Below, piece by piece: positions 1 to 4,758 of a stretch of 6,890 nucleotides of DNA; within the stretch, counting starts at the first letter, position 1; each line of letters begins with the position of its first letter. Location: assembly GCA_018268735.1 (NCBI GenBank), contig JAFDWA010000752.1, positions 1 to 6,890 of the forward strand. The letters run 5' to 3'. Under the pieces are notes generated by a model. It made no database searches. It was not told the DNA's origin and worked only from the letters and a program-made list of their open reading frames with translations. Origin of the DNA: Actinomycetota bacterium. Lineage in GTDB: Bacteria; Actinomycetota; Acidimicrobiia; Acidimicrobiales; Microtrichaceae. The position numbers and the translations under genes were made by a program.

Positions 1-1
1 C

Positions 2-1228
2 CCCTGCCTCGTGTCGGGCGAGGTCTCGGCACCCGATGACCTCGTGGCGAGGACCCCGGAGACGTTCCGCGCGAGCGGCATCGACGTGCGCACCGGCCAC
101 GAGGTCCTCTCTATCGACACCGACGAGCGCACCGTGGACGTGCGATCCGCCGCGGACGGATCGACATCGACGCAGCACTACGACGAGCTCGTGGTGGCGA
201 CCGGTGCGGTCGCCGTGCGCCCACCGCTGCCCGGCATCGATGCGACCGGGGTGTTCGACCTCCGCACGATCCCCGACGGCACCGCCCTCGACGCCGCAGT
301 CGATGCCGCCAGCGCCGGGGACGGAACCGCGGTCGTCGTCGGCGCCGGCTACATCGGTCTCGAGGTCGCCGAGGCGTTCGTCGCCCGCGGCCTGTCCGTC
401 ACCGTCATCGAGGCGGCGTCCCAGCCGATGCTCACCCTGGACGGCGACATGGCGGCGCTCGTCACCGAGGCGCTCGGTCGACTCGGCGTGGACCTGCGCC
501 TGGACACCCCGGTCCGCGGGTTCGACACCGACGACACCGGGGCGCTGAACGCCGTGGTGACCGACGACGCGTCGATCCCGACGACGGTCGCGGTGGTCGG
601 ACTCGGCGCCCGACCGAACACCGTGCTCGCACGTGCCGCCGGGATCCCGGTCGGCGAGACCGGCGGGATCCTCGTGGATCGCCGGATGCGCACACAGGTC
701 CCCCACGTGTGGGCGGCCGGTGACTGCGTGCAGTCCCACCACCGGGTGTCAGGTCGGGGGGTCCACGTCGGCCTCGGCACGCACGCCAACAAGCAGGGGC
801 GCACCGCGGGGACCAACCTCGGCGGCGGCGACGCCACCTTCGACGGCGTACTGGGGACCGCGATCACCCGCGTCGGCGACGTCGAGGTCGCACGGACCGG
901 CCTGAACGAGCGCGAGGCGACCGACGCCGGCTTCGACCACGTCGCCGCGACGATCACCGCTGCGGTGCGGGCCCACTACTTCCCGGGTGCCTCGCCGGTG
1001 ACGGTGAAGGTGGTCGCCGAACGTGGCAGCCATCGCCTGCTCGGCGCACAGATCGTGGGCGGTGAGGGCGCGGGCAAGCGCATCGACGTGTTCGCGACCG
1101 CGCTGTGGAACGAGATGGCCGTCGACGACGTCGCCGGCATGGACCTGGCCTACGCGCCGCCGTTCGCACCGGTGTGGGACCCGGTGCTGATCGCCGCGAG
1201 CCGGGCCGCCGTCGCCCTCCGCTCCTGA
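2..1228 (+). CDS. CoA-disulfide reductase / NADH oxidase-like flavoprotein, 5' end outside window
   Basis: FAD- and NAD(P)H-dependent oxidoreductase of the pyridine nucleotide-disulfide class, closest in pattern to CoA-disulfide reductase, NADH oxidase and persulfide reductase. It is cytosolic and would reduce CoA disulfides, persulfides or oxygen. The reading frame is open to the left edge (codons from base 2), so the GTG at 11 is not the true start. The first residues, PCLVSGEV, align with the PYYVSGEV that follows the redox Cys in this family. That Cys and the N-terminal FAD-binding Gly motif therefore lie just outside the window. Numbering from base 11, the NAD-binding GAGYIG is at 111-116, ending in an acidic residue about 20 residues later. 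The FAD-contacting VWAAGDC is at 233-239. The C-terminal dimerisation domain has KRIDV and AYAPPFAPVWDPV. No rhodanese domain follows. The stop is at 1226-1228. The family is secure, but the exact substrate cannot be decided without the N-terminus. Confidence 0.9.
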   Translation, partial: PCLVSGEVSAPDDLVARTPETFRASGIDVRTGHEVLSIDTDERTVDVRSAADGSTSTQHYDELVVATGAVAVRPPLPGIDATGVFDLRTIPDGTALDAAVDAASAGDGTAVVVGAGYIGLEVAEAFVARGLSVTVIEAASQPMLTLDGDMAALVTEALGRLGVDLRLDTPVRGFDTDDTGALNAVVTDDASIPTTVAVVGLGARPNTVLARAAGIPVGETGGILVDRRMRTQVPHVWAAGDCVQSHHRVSGRGVHVGLGTHANKQGRTAGTNLGGGDATFDGVLGTAITRVGDVEVARTGLNEREATDAGFDHVAATITAAVRAHYFPGASPVTVKVVAERGSHRLLGAQIVGGEGAGKRIDVFATALWNEMAVDDVAGMDLAYAPPFAPVWDPVLIAASRAAVALRS

Positions 1229-1267
1229 ACCCGACCCGCTCCTGAACCCGACGCGCTCCTGAACCCG
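1220..1267. repeat. Three tandem 17-bp units across the stop codon
   Basis: The unit CGCTCCTGAACCCGAC plus one base occurs at 1220, 1237 and 1254 (the last copy covers 14 bases), an exact 17-bp period. The first copy contains the stop codon of the flavoprotein gene. Because 17 is not a multiple of 3, the three TGA triplets (1226, 1243, 1260) fall in three different frames. It looks like a local slippage duplication of the gene's 3' end. Confidence 0.85.
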
Positions 1268-1293
1268 TCGCGACGACCCGCACGCCCGACGAA

Positions 1294-1334
1294 CTTGTAG
1301 CCGAGCGACCGGCTGGTGACCTGTGGGCTACAAG
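1294..1334. terminator. Inverted repeat between convergent genes, possible bidirectional terminator
   Basis: CTTGTAGCC (1294-1302) is the exact reverse complement of GGCTACAAG (1326-1334), with a 23-nt loop. It sits in the 121-bp gap between the flavoprotein gene and the convergent deacylase gene, where a shared terminator is expected. No T-tract follows on either strand, so this is not a classical intrinsic terminator. It could also be a dispersed palindromic element. Confidence 0.45.
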
Positions 1335-1349
1335 GTCGCCGGAGTCAGC

Positions 1350-1817
1350 CTACGTATCGGTCGACAACGAGCAGAGCGTCGCGCTGCTCGCCCGCACCAG
1401 CTCGTCCGGTGCAACGGCGAACACATCGGTCCAGGTGCCCGCAGCGGCCCACACCTCGTCGTAGTCGAGAAGCGCCCGGTCGACGTACACCGCCAGGGGA
1501 TGTCCGATGGGTGGCACACCCCCGATGGGGAATCCGGTCGCCGCCCTGACCGCGTCGGCGTCCGGCCGTTCGACGACGGTGCCGCCCACGGCCTCGGCGA
1601 GCAGCGATTCGTCGAGTCGCCGGTCACCCGACACGAGGGCCATGACCGGAGCGCCGTCGACGAGGAACACCAACGACTCGACGATCTGGCCGACCTCGAC
1701 GCCGATGGCATCAGCCGCGTCCTGCGCTGTCTTCGTCCCGTCGGGAAAGGACCGCGGCTCGATGACGAGGCCCTGCTCCTCCGCGGCGGCGACCACTGCC
1801 GTCACGTTCCGGTGCAT
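1350..1817 (-). CDS. YbaK/ProX-type aminoacyl-tRNA deacylase
   Basis: A 155-residue cytosolic protein of the YbaK/prolyl-tRNA editing domain superfamily. Members hydrolyse mischarged aminoacyl-tRNAs in trans (for example Cys-tRNAPro or Ala-tRNAPro). Visible hallmarks are GTKTAQDAA (27-35), VSGDRRLDE (62-70), the diagnostic glycine/proline loop TGFPIGGVPPIGH (94-106) and a C-terminal GTWTDVFAVAPDELVRAS (127-144). The ATG at 1817 was chosen because the protein then has the usual family length and starts directly with the first helix. The frame stays open far upstream, but that part is antisense to vapB. No Shine-Dalgarno is visible. A CATACT hexamer (+ strand 1824-1829) six bases before the ATG could be a -10 box of a leaderless transcript. 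The position usually occupied by a catalytic Lys (normally IVKSLVF) reads IVESLVF here, with Glu47. The amino-acid specificity is unknown. Confidence 0.85.
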   Translation of the reverse strand: MHRNVTAVVAAAEEQGLVIEPRSFPDGTKTAQDAADAIGVEVGQIVESLVFLVDGAPVMALVSGDRRLDESLLAEAVGGTVVERPDADAVRAATGFPIGGVPPIGHPLAVYVDRALLDYDEVWAAAGTWTDVFAVAPDELVRASSATLCSLSTDT

Positions 1818-1873
1818 CGACGCAGTATGGCAGTCGGCGACGCGCCGAGGGGTGGGCCGACAGCTCTCGCATG

Positions 1874-1896
1874 TGCGCATGCATCCTGCATGCGCA
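1874..1896. promoter_or_regulatory. Perfect palindromic operator at the vapB start (module 1)
   Basis: Arms TGCGCATGCA (1874-1883) and TGCATGCGCA (1887-1896) are exact reverse complements separated by TCC. The ATG of the antitoxin (1890) lies inside the right arm. A 10-bp perfect inverted repeat at the start of a TA operon is what an autorepressing ribbon-helix-helix antitoxin would bind. The site also lies in the 72-bp divergent gap to the deacylase gene. Confidence 0.7.
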
Positions 1897-2135
1897 ACGT
1901 CCAGGTGCGAGACCCCACCGTCGAGACATCCCCCGTCGAAGTCCACGACGCTCTGGTCCGTCGAGCGGAGCAGGCCGGCCAGTCGCTTCAGCAGTTCCTC
2001 GCGGCGCAGCTCGCGGACATCGCAGCGACACCGACGGTGGAGGACATCCTCGACCGGATCGAACGACGCGACAAGGGTGCGTTGTCGTCGAGAGCCGCTA
2101 TCGAAGCTCTCGACGAGGATCGTGCTCGTCGTTGA
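1890..2135 (+). CDS. VapB/FitA-type ribbon-helix-helix antitoxin (module 1)
   Basis: An 81-residue antitoxin. The N-terminal MRNVQVRD strand followed by VEVHDALVRRAEQAGQSLQQFLAAQL (17-42) is the ribbon-helix-helix pattern of FitA/VapB proteins paired with PIN toxins. The tail TPTVEDILDRIERR (48-61) is the usual toxin-wrapping segment. Expected role: neutralise the partner RNase and, as a dimer, repress its own operon. The ATG at 1890 is chosen because it begins the family N-terminus. It sits inside a perfect palindrome and has no Shine-Dalgarno, so translation may be leaderless. The gene overlaps the downstream toxin start by 14 nt (2122-2135). As I recall the family, RD is followed closely by the VPDEVHDAL-type helix. 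Here a few extra residues (PTVETS) lie between the strand and helix 1. The toxin it belongs to is truncated, so it may now act as an orphan antitoxin or repressor. Confidence 0.8.
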   Translation: MRNVQVRDPTVETSPVEVHDALVRRAEQAGQSLQQFLAAQLADIAATPTVEDILDRIERRDKGALSSRAAIEALDEDRARR

Positions 2136-2325
2136 CGCGTCGGTGCTGGGGCCGGTCGTGGCCGATGCCGGCGACGACGGCCGGCGGTTCCGCGAACGCC
2201 TCCGTGGTGAGACGCTGGCCGGACCCGACCTGCTCCGGGTGGAGGTCACATCGGTGCTGCGGCGACACGCAGGCAACGGGAGCCTGACCCCGCCGCAGGC
2301 CGACGCAGCGATCGAGGTGGTTTGA
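2122..2325 (+). pseudogene. Truncated VapC-type PIN-domain toxin (module 1)
   Basis: A 67-residue N-terminal half of a PIN-domain RNase, where full-length relatives have about 130 residues. It starts at GTG 2122 with GAGGA just upstream, overlapping the antitoxin gene by 14 nt, as in coupled TA operons. MLVVDASVL (1-9) gives the first metal-binding Asp (D5), and PDLLRVEVTSVLRR (35-48) gives the conserved Glu (E41). The frame stops at 2323-2325 after QADAAIEVV. The two C-terminal active-site acids, normally in a YDAAYVALAE-like helix and a T-A-D motif, are absent. Neither of the other two frames downstream restores them. Only 39 bp separate the stop from the end of the opposite toxin gene, so the missing half appears deleted and not frameshifted. 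It is very unlikely to be an active nuclease. Confidence 0.75.
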
Positions 2326-2364
2326 TCCGACCGGTCGATGGAGGGCCCGGAACCCCCGCTTCGG

Positions 2365-2796
2365 TCAGCCGTCGAGTGGATGGATCCAACGCAGGCCCGG
2401 GAACCCGGCGAACACGCGGTCCGCGCTCACCCAGGTCGCGCCCTGTTCGATAGCGAGGGCGGCCAGGAACGCGTCGGGAACGATGTTCCCCCTCGCCTCG
2501 AGTCGCCGGCACAGATCCGTGAAGATGCTCCAGTGTCGTTCGCCGGGGAGCACGGGAACCACCGCGGGAGACCCGCGAAGCGCCTCGGTGAACTCGAGTG
2601 CCACGTCGAGCGGAGTGGGTTCGGAGAACACGCGCGGATGGGTCACCACCCGCAGGAAGCCGCTCAGAACGATCCCGGGAACGCCGAGAGGCTCAACCCC
2701 TCGACGTGCCCGCTCGAGCCACGTTCGATAGCCGTCGTGATTCGGGGACTCCGGTCGGTGGGCGTAGACGAGGACGTTGACGTCAACGCAGAGCAT
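2365..2796 (-). CDS. VapC-type PIN-domain ribonuclease toxin (module 2)
   Basis: A 143-residue PIN-domain toxin at full family length, expected to cleave specific RNAs when free of its antitoxin. MLCVDVNVLVYAHR (1-14) supplies the first active-site Asp (D5). VPGIVLSGFLRVVTHPRVF (39-57) is the central helix of the subgroup with the VNVLVYAHR start. IVPDAFLAALAIEQGATWVSADRVF (105-129) supplies D108 and D126, and FPGLRWIHPL (132-141) is the usual tail. The position where many PIN toxins have Glu before the SGFLR helix is GIVL here, so the acidic set differs slightly from the first module. The start at ATG 2796 is chosen because it begins the family motif and overlaps the vapB stop by 14 nt. It is co-transcribed with the upstream antitoxin gene and convergent with the truncated toxin. 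Confidence 0.88.
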   Translation of the reverse strand: MLCVDVNVLVYAHRPESPNHDGYRTWLERARRGVEPLGVPGIVLSGFLRVVTHPRVFSEPTPLDVALEFTEALRGSPAVVPVLPGERHWSIFTDLCRRLEARGNIVPDAFLAALAIEQGATWVSADRVFAGFPGLRWIHPLDG

Positions 2797-3040
2797 CCAG
2801 GCCCGCACCCTCGTCCATCTCGTCGACCAGAGCCGCCCGATTCGCGAGATCCACCCCGGCAAGCACCCCGGTTCCTCCGAACACCGGCAACGCCGCGATG
2901 GATCGCTCGGTCACCGGCTTGGATCGGAGCGCCTCGCGCAATGCGTCTTCGATGACTGCGCTCACCGTCTGTGACGTCGTCGCTGCGCGCGCCTTCGCCT
3001 GCCGGTAGAGCTGTTCGGAGATGTTGATCGTCGTGCGCAC
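2783..3040 (-). CDS. VapB-type ribbon-helix-helix antitoxin (module 2)
   Basis: An 85-residue antitoxin of the neighbouring PIN toxin. The N-terminus MRTTINISEQLYRQAKARAATTSQTVSAVIEDALREAL is a textbook ribbon-helix-helix (strand 2-8, helix 1 about 9-20, helix 2 about 24-37). The rest, about residues 40-85, would wrap the toxin and includes ERSIAALPVFGGTGVLAGVDL. It starts at GTG 3040. There is no Shine-Dalgarno, but TAGAAT lies six bases before the GTG, which fits a leaderless mRNA with that hexamer as -10. Its 3' end overlaps the toxin start by 14 nt. It is expected to autorepress through the palindromes at 3054-3080. An out-of-frame ATG a few bases upstream is not usable. Confidence 0.87.
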   Translation of the reverse strand: MRTTINISEQLYRQAKARAATTSQTVSAVIEDALREALRSKPVTERSIAALPVFGGTGVLAGVDLANRAALVDEMDEGAGLDALR

Positions 3041-3046
3041 ACCTGC

Positions 3047-3080
3047 ATTCTACGCATCAGAGCCTGATGCAAAAGCATCA
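3047..3080 (-). promoter_or_regulatory. vapBC (module 2) promoter with triple half-site operator
   Basis: On the minus strand TAGAAT (+ strand 3047-3052) is a near-consensus -10, six bases before the GTG. The -35 region is weak. Overlapping the upstream part are three GCATCA half-sites: 3054-3059 (forward), 3065-3070 (reverse) and 3075-3080 (forward). The first two form the 7-bp-arm palindrome GCATCAG-AGC-CTGATGC. The last two form TGATGC-AAAA-GCATCA. Centre spacing is 11 and 10 bp, one helical turn, as expected for cooperative binding of RHH dimers or VapBC complexes. Confidence 0.7.
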
Positions 3081-3301
3081 CACTGCGGATCGCGCGAGCG
3101 ATCCAGATCGACGAGATGGTCGGCAAGGCGCTCTGGAACGTGCAGCAGCACATGGAGTTCGTCGGCTGCGACGGCCACGAGCCTGCCGCAGGTGACACCC
3201 AGGCCGAGCGACGATGCCTTCTGACCTCAGAGGAGGTGTCGGATGACCGACATCCTGATCAGAGACGGTCACGGAACTCGCCCAACCTGGGCGAGCCCTG
3301 A
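3068..3301 (+). pseudogene. Coding-like fragment without start, unrecognised
   Basis: A short open frame on the plus strand begins right after a TGA at 3065-3067. It reads LRIARAIQIDEMVGK and, a little further on, LWNVQQHMEFVGCDGHE. All 26 codons from 3104 to 3181 end in G or C, a strong coding signature for this genome. The bias then fades and the frame ends at 3301. There is no convincing start or ribosome site: the only ATGs are internal and lack a Shine-Dalgarno. It looks like an internal piece of a gene whose ends have been lost. I do not recognise the family. The antisense frame is also partly open, so the direction is not certain. Confidence 0.25.
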
Positions 3302-3461
3302 TCGAGTCCGACTTCATCGGCTCCCCCACCCGCTGGCGATTCCACGGGTAGAGGCTGCCGTCGCGCTCGCCTTCTTCTCCCGGCCTTCCTCCTGCGCGGT
3401 TTCGCCGATGCGGCCGGTGGGAGCTGCTGGTCGTTCGATCTTCGTCGCAACTTGCCAGTGA
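3243..3461 (+). pseudogene. Possible remnant of a third VapB-like antitoxin start
   Basis: A strong Shine-Dalgarno AGGAGG (3231-3236) is followed six bases later by ATG and the codons MTDILIRD. As I recall, MTD(V/I)LIRD is a frequent N-terminus of actinobacterial VapB antitoxins, normally continuing VPDD. Here the frame continues GHGTRPTW and runs to a stop at 3461 without any helix-turn-helix or RHH pattern. The translation-initiation region therefore looks preserved while the body is lost or replaced. The 72-codon frame itself is not believable as a functional protein. This is a low-confidence call that rests on eight residues. Confidence 0.25.
3277..3295. repeat. Strong 8-bp hairpin in non-coding DNA
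   Basis: CTCGCCCA (3277-3284) and TGGGCGAG (3288-3295) are exact reverse complements with a 3-nt loop ACC. Outer arms GATCAG (3257-3262) and CTGATC (3298-3303) can also pair. No T-tract follows, so a simple intrinsic terminator is not supported. It lies in the 504-bp stretch 3041-3544, which otherwise holds only the promoter of module 2 and two doubtful fragments. Confidence 0.5.
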
Positions 3462-3544
3462 CATCCGGTGCCGGCGACGCGAAGGTCGACGTAGAGCAGC
3501 GGAAGCGGACCAGAGGATGGATCCGAGGACAGAGGGGGCATGCC

Positions 3545-3727
3545 ATGAGTCGAGTTGTCGCTGACTGCAGAGACATTCCCAGCGAGAGCGGATGCACACT
3601 CACGATCGCGGGTGAACCGGACGAGGTGCTGGCAGCGGCATCACGGCACGCGGTGTCAGTTCATCAACACGAGGACGGTCCCGAGCTCCGGGAGGCGATT
3701 CGGGCCGCGCTGAAGCCGGAGGCATGA
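3545..3727 (+). CDS. DUF1059 small protein (predicted metal-binding)
   Basis: A 60-residue protein covering the whole DUF1059 family: MSRVVADCRDIPSESGC (1-17), LTIAGEPDEVL (19-29), HAVSVHQHEDGPELREAIR (35-53). Conserved Cys8, Cys17, His35, His40 and His42 are all present. These give the family its label of predicted small metal-binding protein, but its biological role is not known. The ATG at 3545 has the purine-rich GAGGGGG (3532-3538) at good spacing. An upstream in-frame ATG at 3452 would add 31 residues with no family match and is rejected. This is the only clearly intact gene in the otherwise decayed zone 3041-4536. It is followed immediately by remnants on the same strand. Confidence 0.88.
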   Translation: MSRVVADCRDIPSESGCTLTIAGEPDEVLAAASRHAVSVHQHEDGPELREAIRAALKPEA

Positions 3728-3728
3728 A

Positions 3729-3857
3729 GACACCTGCACGACCGTGCTCGGCGACTGGTTCCTCAACGCACTGCTCCGGAAGTCGCAGGTGCCCGGCTGG
3801 TCGACAGCCGTGGGAGCGACAAGCCGGTTCGGCCGCCCCAAACCCGTGCCCTCCTGA
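3729..3857 (+). pseudogene. Fragment resembling a DUF6933-like protein
   Basis: A 42-codon frame directly after the DUF1059 stop reads DTCTTVLGDWFLNALLRKSQV. This resembles the STTxLGDWYxxxLFxRPQ stretch of a small actinobacterial family I remember as DUF6933; the family number is from memory. The expected N-terminal part is absent. After the resembling stretch the pattern is lost in this frame. A neighbouring frame then reads ARLVDSRGSDKPV, which loosely recalls the following strand, suggesting a frameshift. There is no start codon and no ribosome site. It is read as a gene remnant. Confidence 0.25.
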
Positions 3858-3862
3858 TCTCC

Positions 3863-3868
3863 GGGAGG
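3863..3868 (+). promoter_or_regulatory. Shine-Dalgarno of the SRPBCC gene
   Basis: GGGAGG lies five bases before the ATG at 3874. It fixes this start even though the gene is broken downstream. The last five bases can pair with CCTCC at 3850-3854 across a 9-nt loop, a small hairpin that could hide the ribosome site. Confidence 0.6.
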
Positions 3869-3873
3869 ATCAC

Positions 3874-4345
3874 ATGCGACGCGACCGGCTCCTGACCGCA
3901 GCGAAGCAGCTCAGCCCCTTGATCGATGCAGTCGCAGCGGTCGACGCACGCGCACGCGTCGACAACCGACCCGCAGGGCCACGTCGCGATCGACAGCTCC
4001 GGCATGGTGATGAGCGCCGAGCGGGATCCGGTCACGGGCGTCGGCGACACGTTCGTGCTGCACCTGGACCGTGAGGCGCTCGACGACGTCCCGATGGGTC
4101 GCTACGACGTGACGATCCGGATCGTGACCTTCGAGCCTGACCGCGAGATCGTGTGGACCGTCGAAGGGCAGCTGAACATCGGCCATGTCTACGGCTACCG
4201 ACTGGCGCCCGGCGAGGAGTCGGGCACGACGCTCGCCACGTCGTACTGCGACCGGGCCGTGCTCGCACGCACCCCGGAGCTCCTGTCGCTCGCCGGCACC
4301 GAGGCCGTGGACCGAACCGACACCGTGGACCGCATCGATCCCTGA
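3874..4345 (+). pseudogene. SRPBCC-family (polyketide cyclase/START-like) protein, frameshifted
   Basis: The ATG at 3874 behind a strong ribosome site opens MRRDRLLTAAKQLSPLIDAV, the typical start of actinobacterial SRPBCC proteins (hydrophobic-ligand-binding helix-grip fold). This frame then loses similarity. The family pattern resumes in the next frame (+1) from about 3964: DPQGHVAIDSSGMVMSAE, then VGDTFVLHLDREAL, PMGRYDVTIRIVTFEPDREI and IGHVYGYRLAPGEESGTTL, ending at 4345. The two parts add to about 157 codons, normal for the family, so a single small indel near 3930-3965 is the simplest explanation. That junction holds the inverted repeat GTCGACGC-N8-GCGTCGAC. The C-terminal end after SYCDRA also departs from the expected YDWS-type tail. 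It is either a decayed gene or a sequence error. The ligand is unknown. Confidence 0.65.
3940..3963. repeat. Short inverted repeat at the SRPBCC frameshift
   Basis: GTCGACGC (3940-3947) and GCGTCGAC (3956-3963) are exact reverse complements around an 8-nt GC-rich centre. They lie exactly where the coding frame changes. Slippage in such a structure, or a base-calling error in it, could cause the frameshift. Confidence 0.6.
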
Positions 4346-4536
4346 GCCGGGCAAGGGACCGCTCGTGCCGTTGGTCGAGGGCTCCACCGGGTGACGGCGT
4401 CGGAGGGGATTCCGATGGCGGAGGTCATCCGTCCGGCCCTTGACGAACACCTCAGCGAAGAGGGCGATGCCTCGGCTGCGTTGAGCTCGACCTTCGGTGC
4501 GGCCCCCGATACCTCGGCGAGGACCGGGGTCTCGCG

Positions 4537-4613
4537 TGGTGGGCGTAACAGGACTCGAACCTGTGACCTCTGCCGTGTGAAGGCAGCGCTCTAACCAACT
4601 GAGCCATACGCCC
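4537..4613 (-). tRNA. tRNA-Val(CAC)
   Basis: Read on the minus strand it gives a complete 74-nt cloverleaf plus encoded CCA. The acceptor GGGCGTA pairs with TACGCCC (discriminator A, CCA at 4537-4539). The D-arm is GCTC-AGTTGGTTA-GAGC. The anticodon stem CTGCC/GGCAG encloses the loop TTCACAC with anticodon CAC, which reads GTG valine codons. The variable loop is AGGTC and the T-arm is ACAGG-TTCGAGT-CCTGT. All stems pair fully. The 3' end faces the decayed zone at lower coordinates. Confidence 0.97.
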
Positions 4614-4624
4614 GCAGGGCTCGC

Positions 4625-4630
4625 ACTGTA
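4625..4630 (-). promoter_or_regulatory. Probable -10 box of the tRNA-Val gene
   Basis: On the minus strand TACAGT (TANNNT pattern) lies 11 bases before the mature tRNA 5' end, which allows a short leader trimmed by RNase P. No good -35 hexamer is visible at 16-18 bp. Confidence 0.4.
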
Positions 4631-4758
4631 GCCGTGCACGCCGCAGACGACCGCACCCGCAGCACTCCCGACACGGCCTCGGATGGCCTCCGACGACGCC
4701 GACGATCCTGGGTGTGAAATTCCTGAGGAGGTTCTCAGCTCTGATGGAGGTCGGCGGG

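Noticed and set aside
1871..1896. CRISPR-like or other repeat array among the GCATG-rich bases.
   Set aside because: It is a single palindrome with no spaced copies; no CRISPR-like array is present anywhere in the window.
1818..2276. N-terminal extension of the deacylase frame on the minus strand (about 150 residues).
   Set aside because: It is antisense to vapB and the truncated vapC, is rich in Arg/Ser, matches nothing, and would double the family length.
2757..2766. GGTGGGCGTA identical to the 3' end region of the tRNA-Val (4538-4547), a possible att repeat.
   Set aside because: It is only 10 bp and lies within the coding sequence for the conserved VYAHR motif of the PIN toxin, so coincidence is the better explanation.
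3314..3541. Minus-strand 75-codon frame in the gap before DUF1059.
   Set aside because: No ribosome site, no recognisable pattern, and a low-complexity basic composition typical of shadow frames in GC-rich DNA.
4391..4594. Plus-strand 67-codon frame before and into the tRNA.
   Set aside because: It ends inside the tRNA-Val gene, and no family pattern is visible; 4346-4536 is treated as non-coding.
3911..4639. Minus-strand 242-codon frame across the SRPBCC gene and the tRNA.
   Set aside because: It runs through the tRNA gene and antisense to the recognisable SRPBCC pattern; it is a GC-rich shadow frame.
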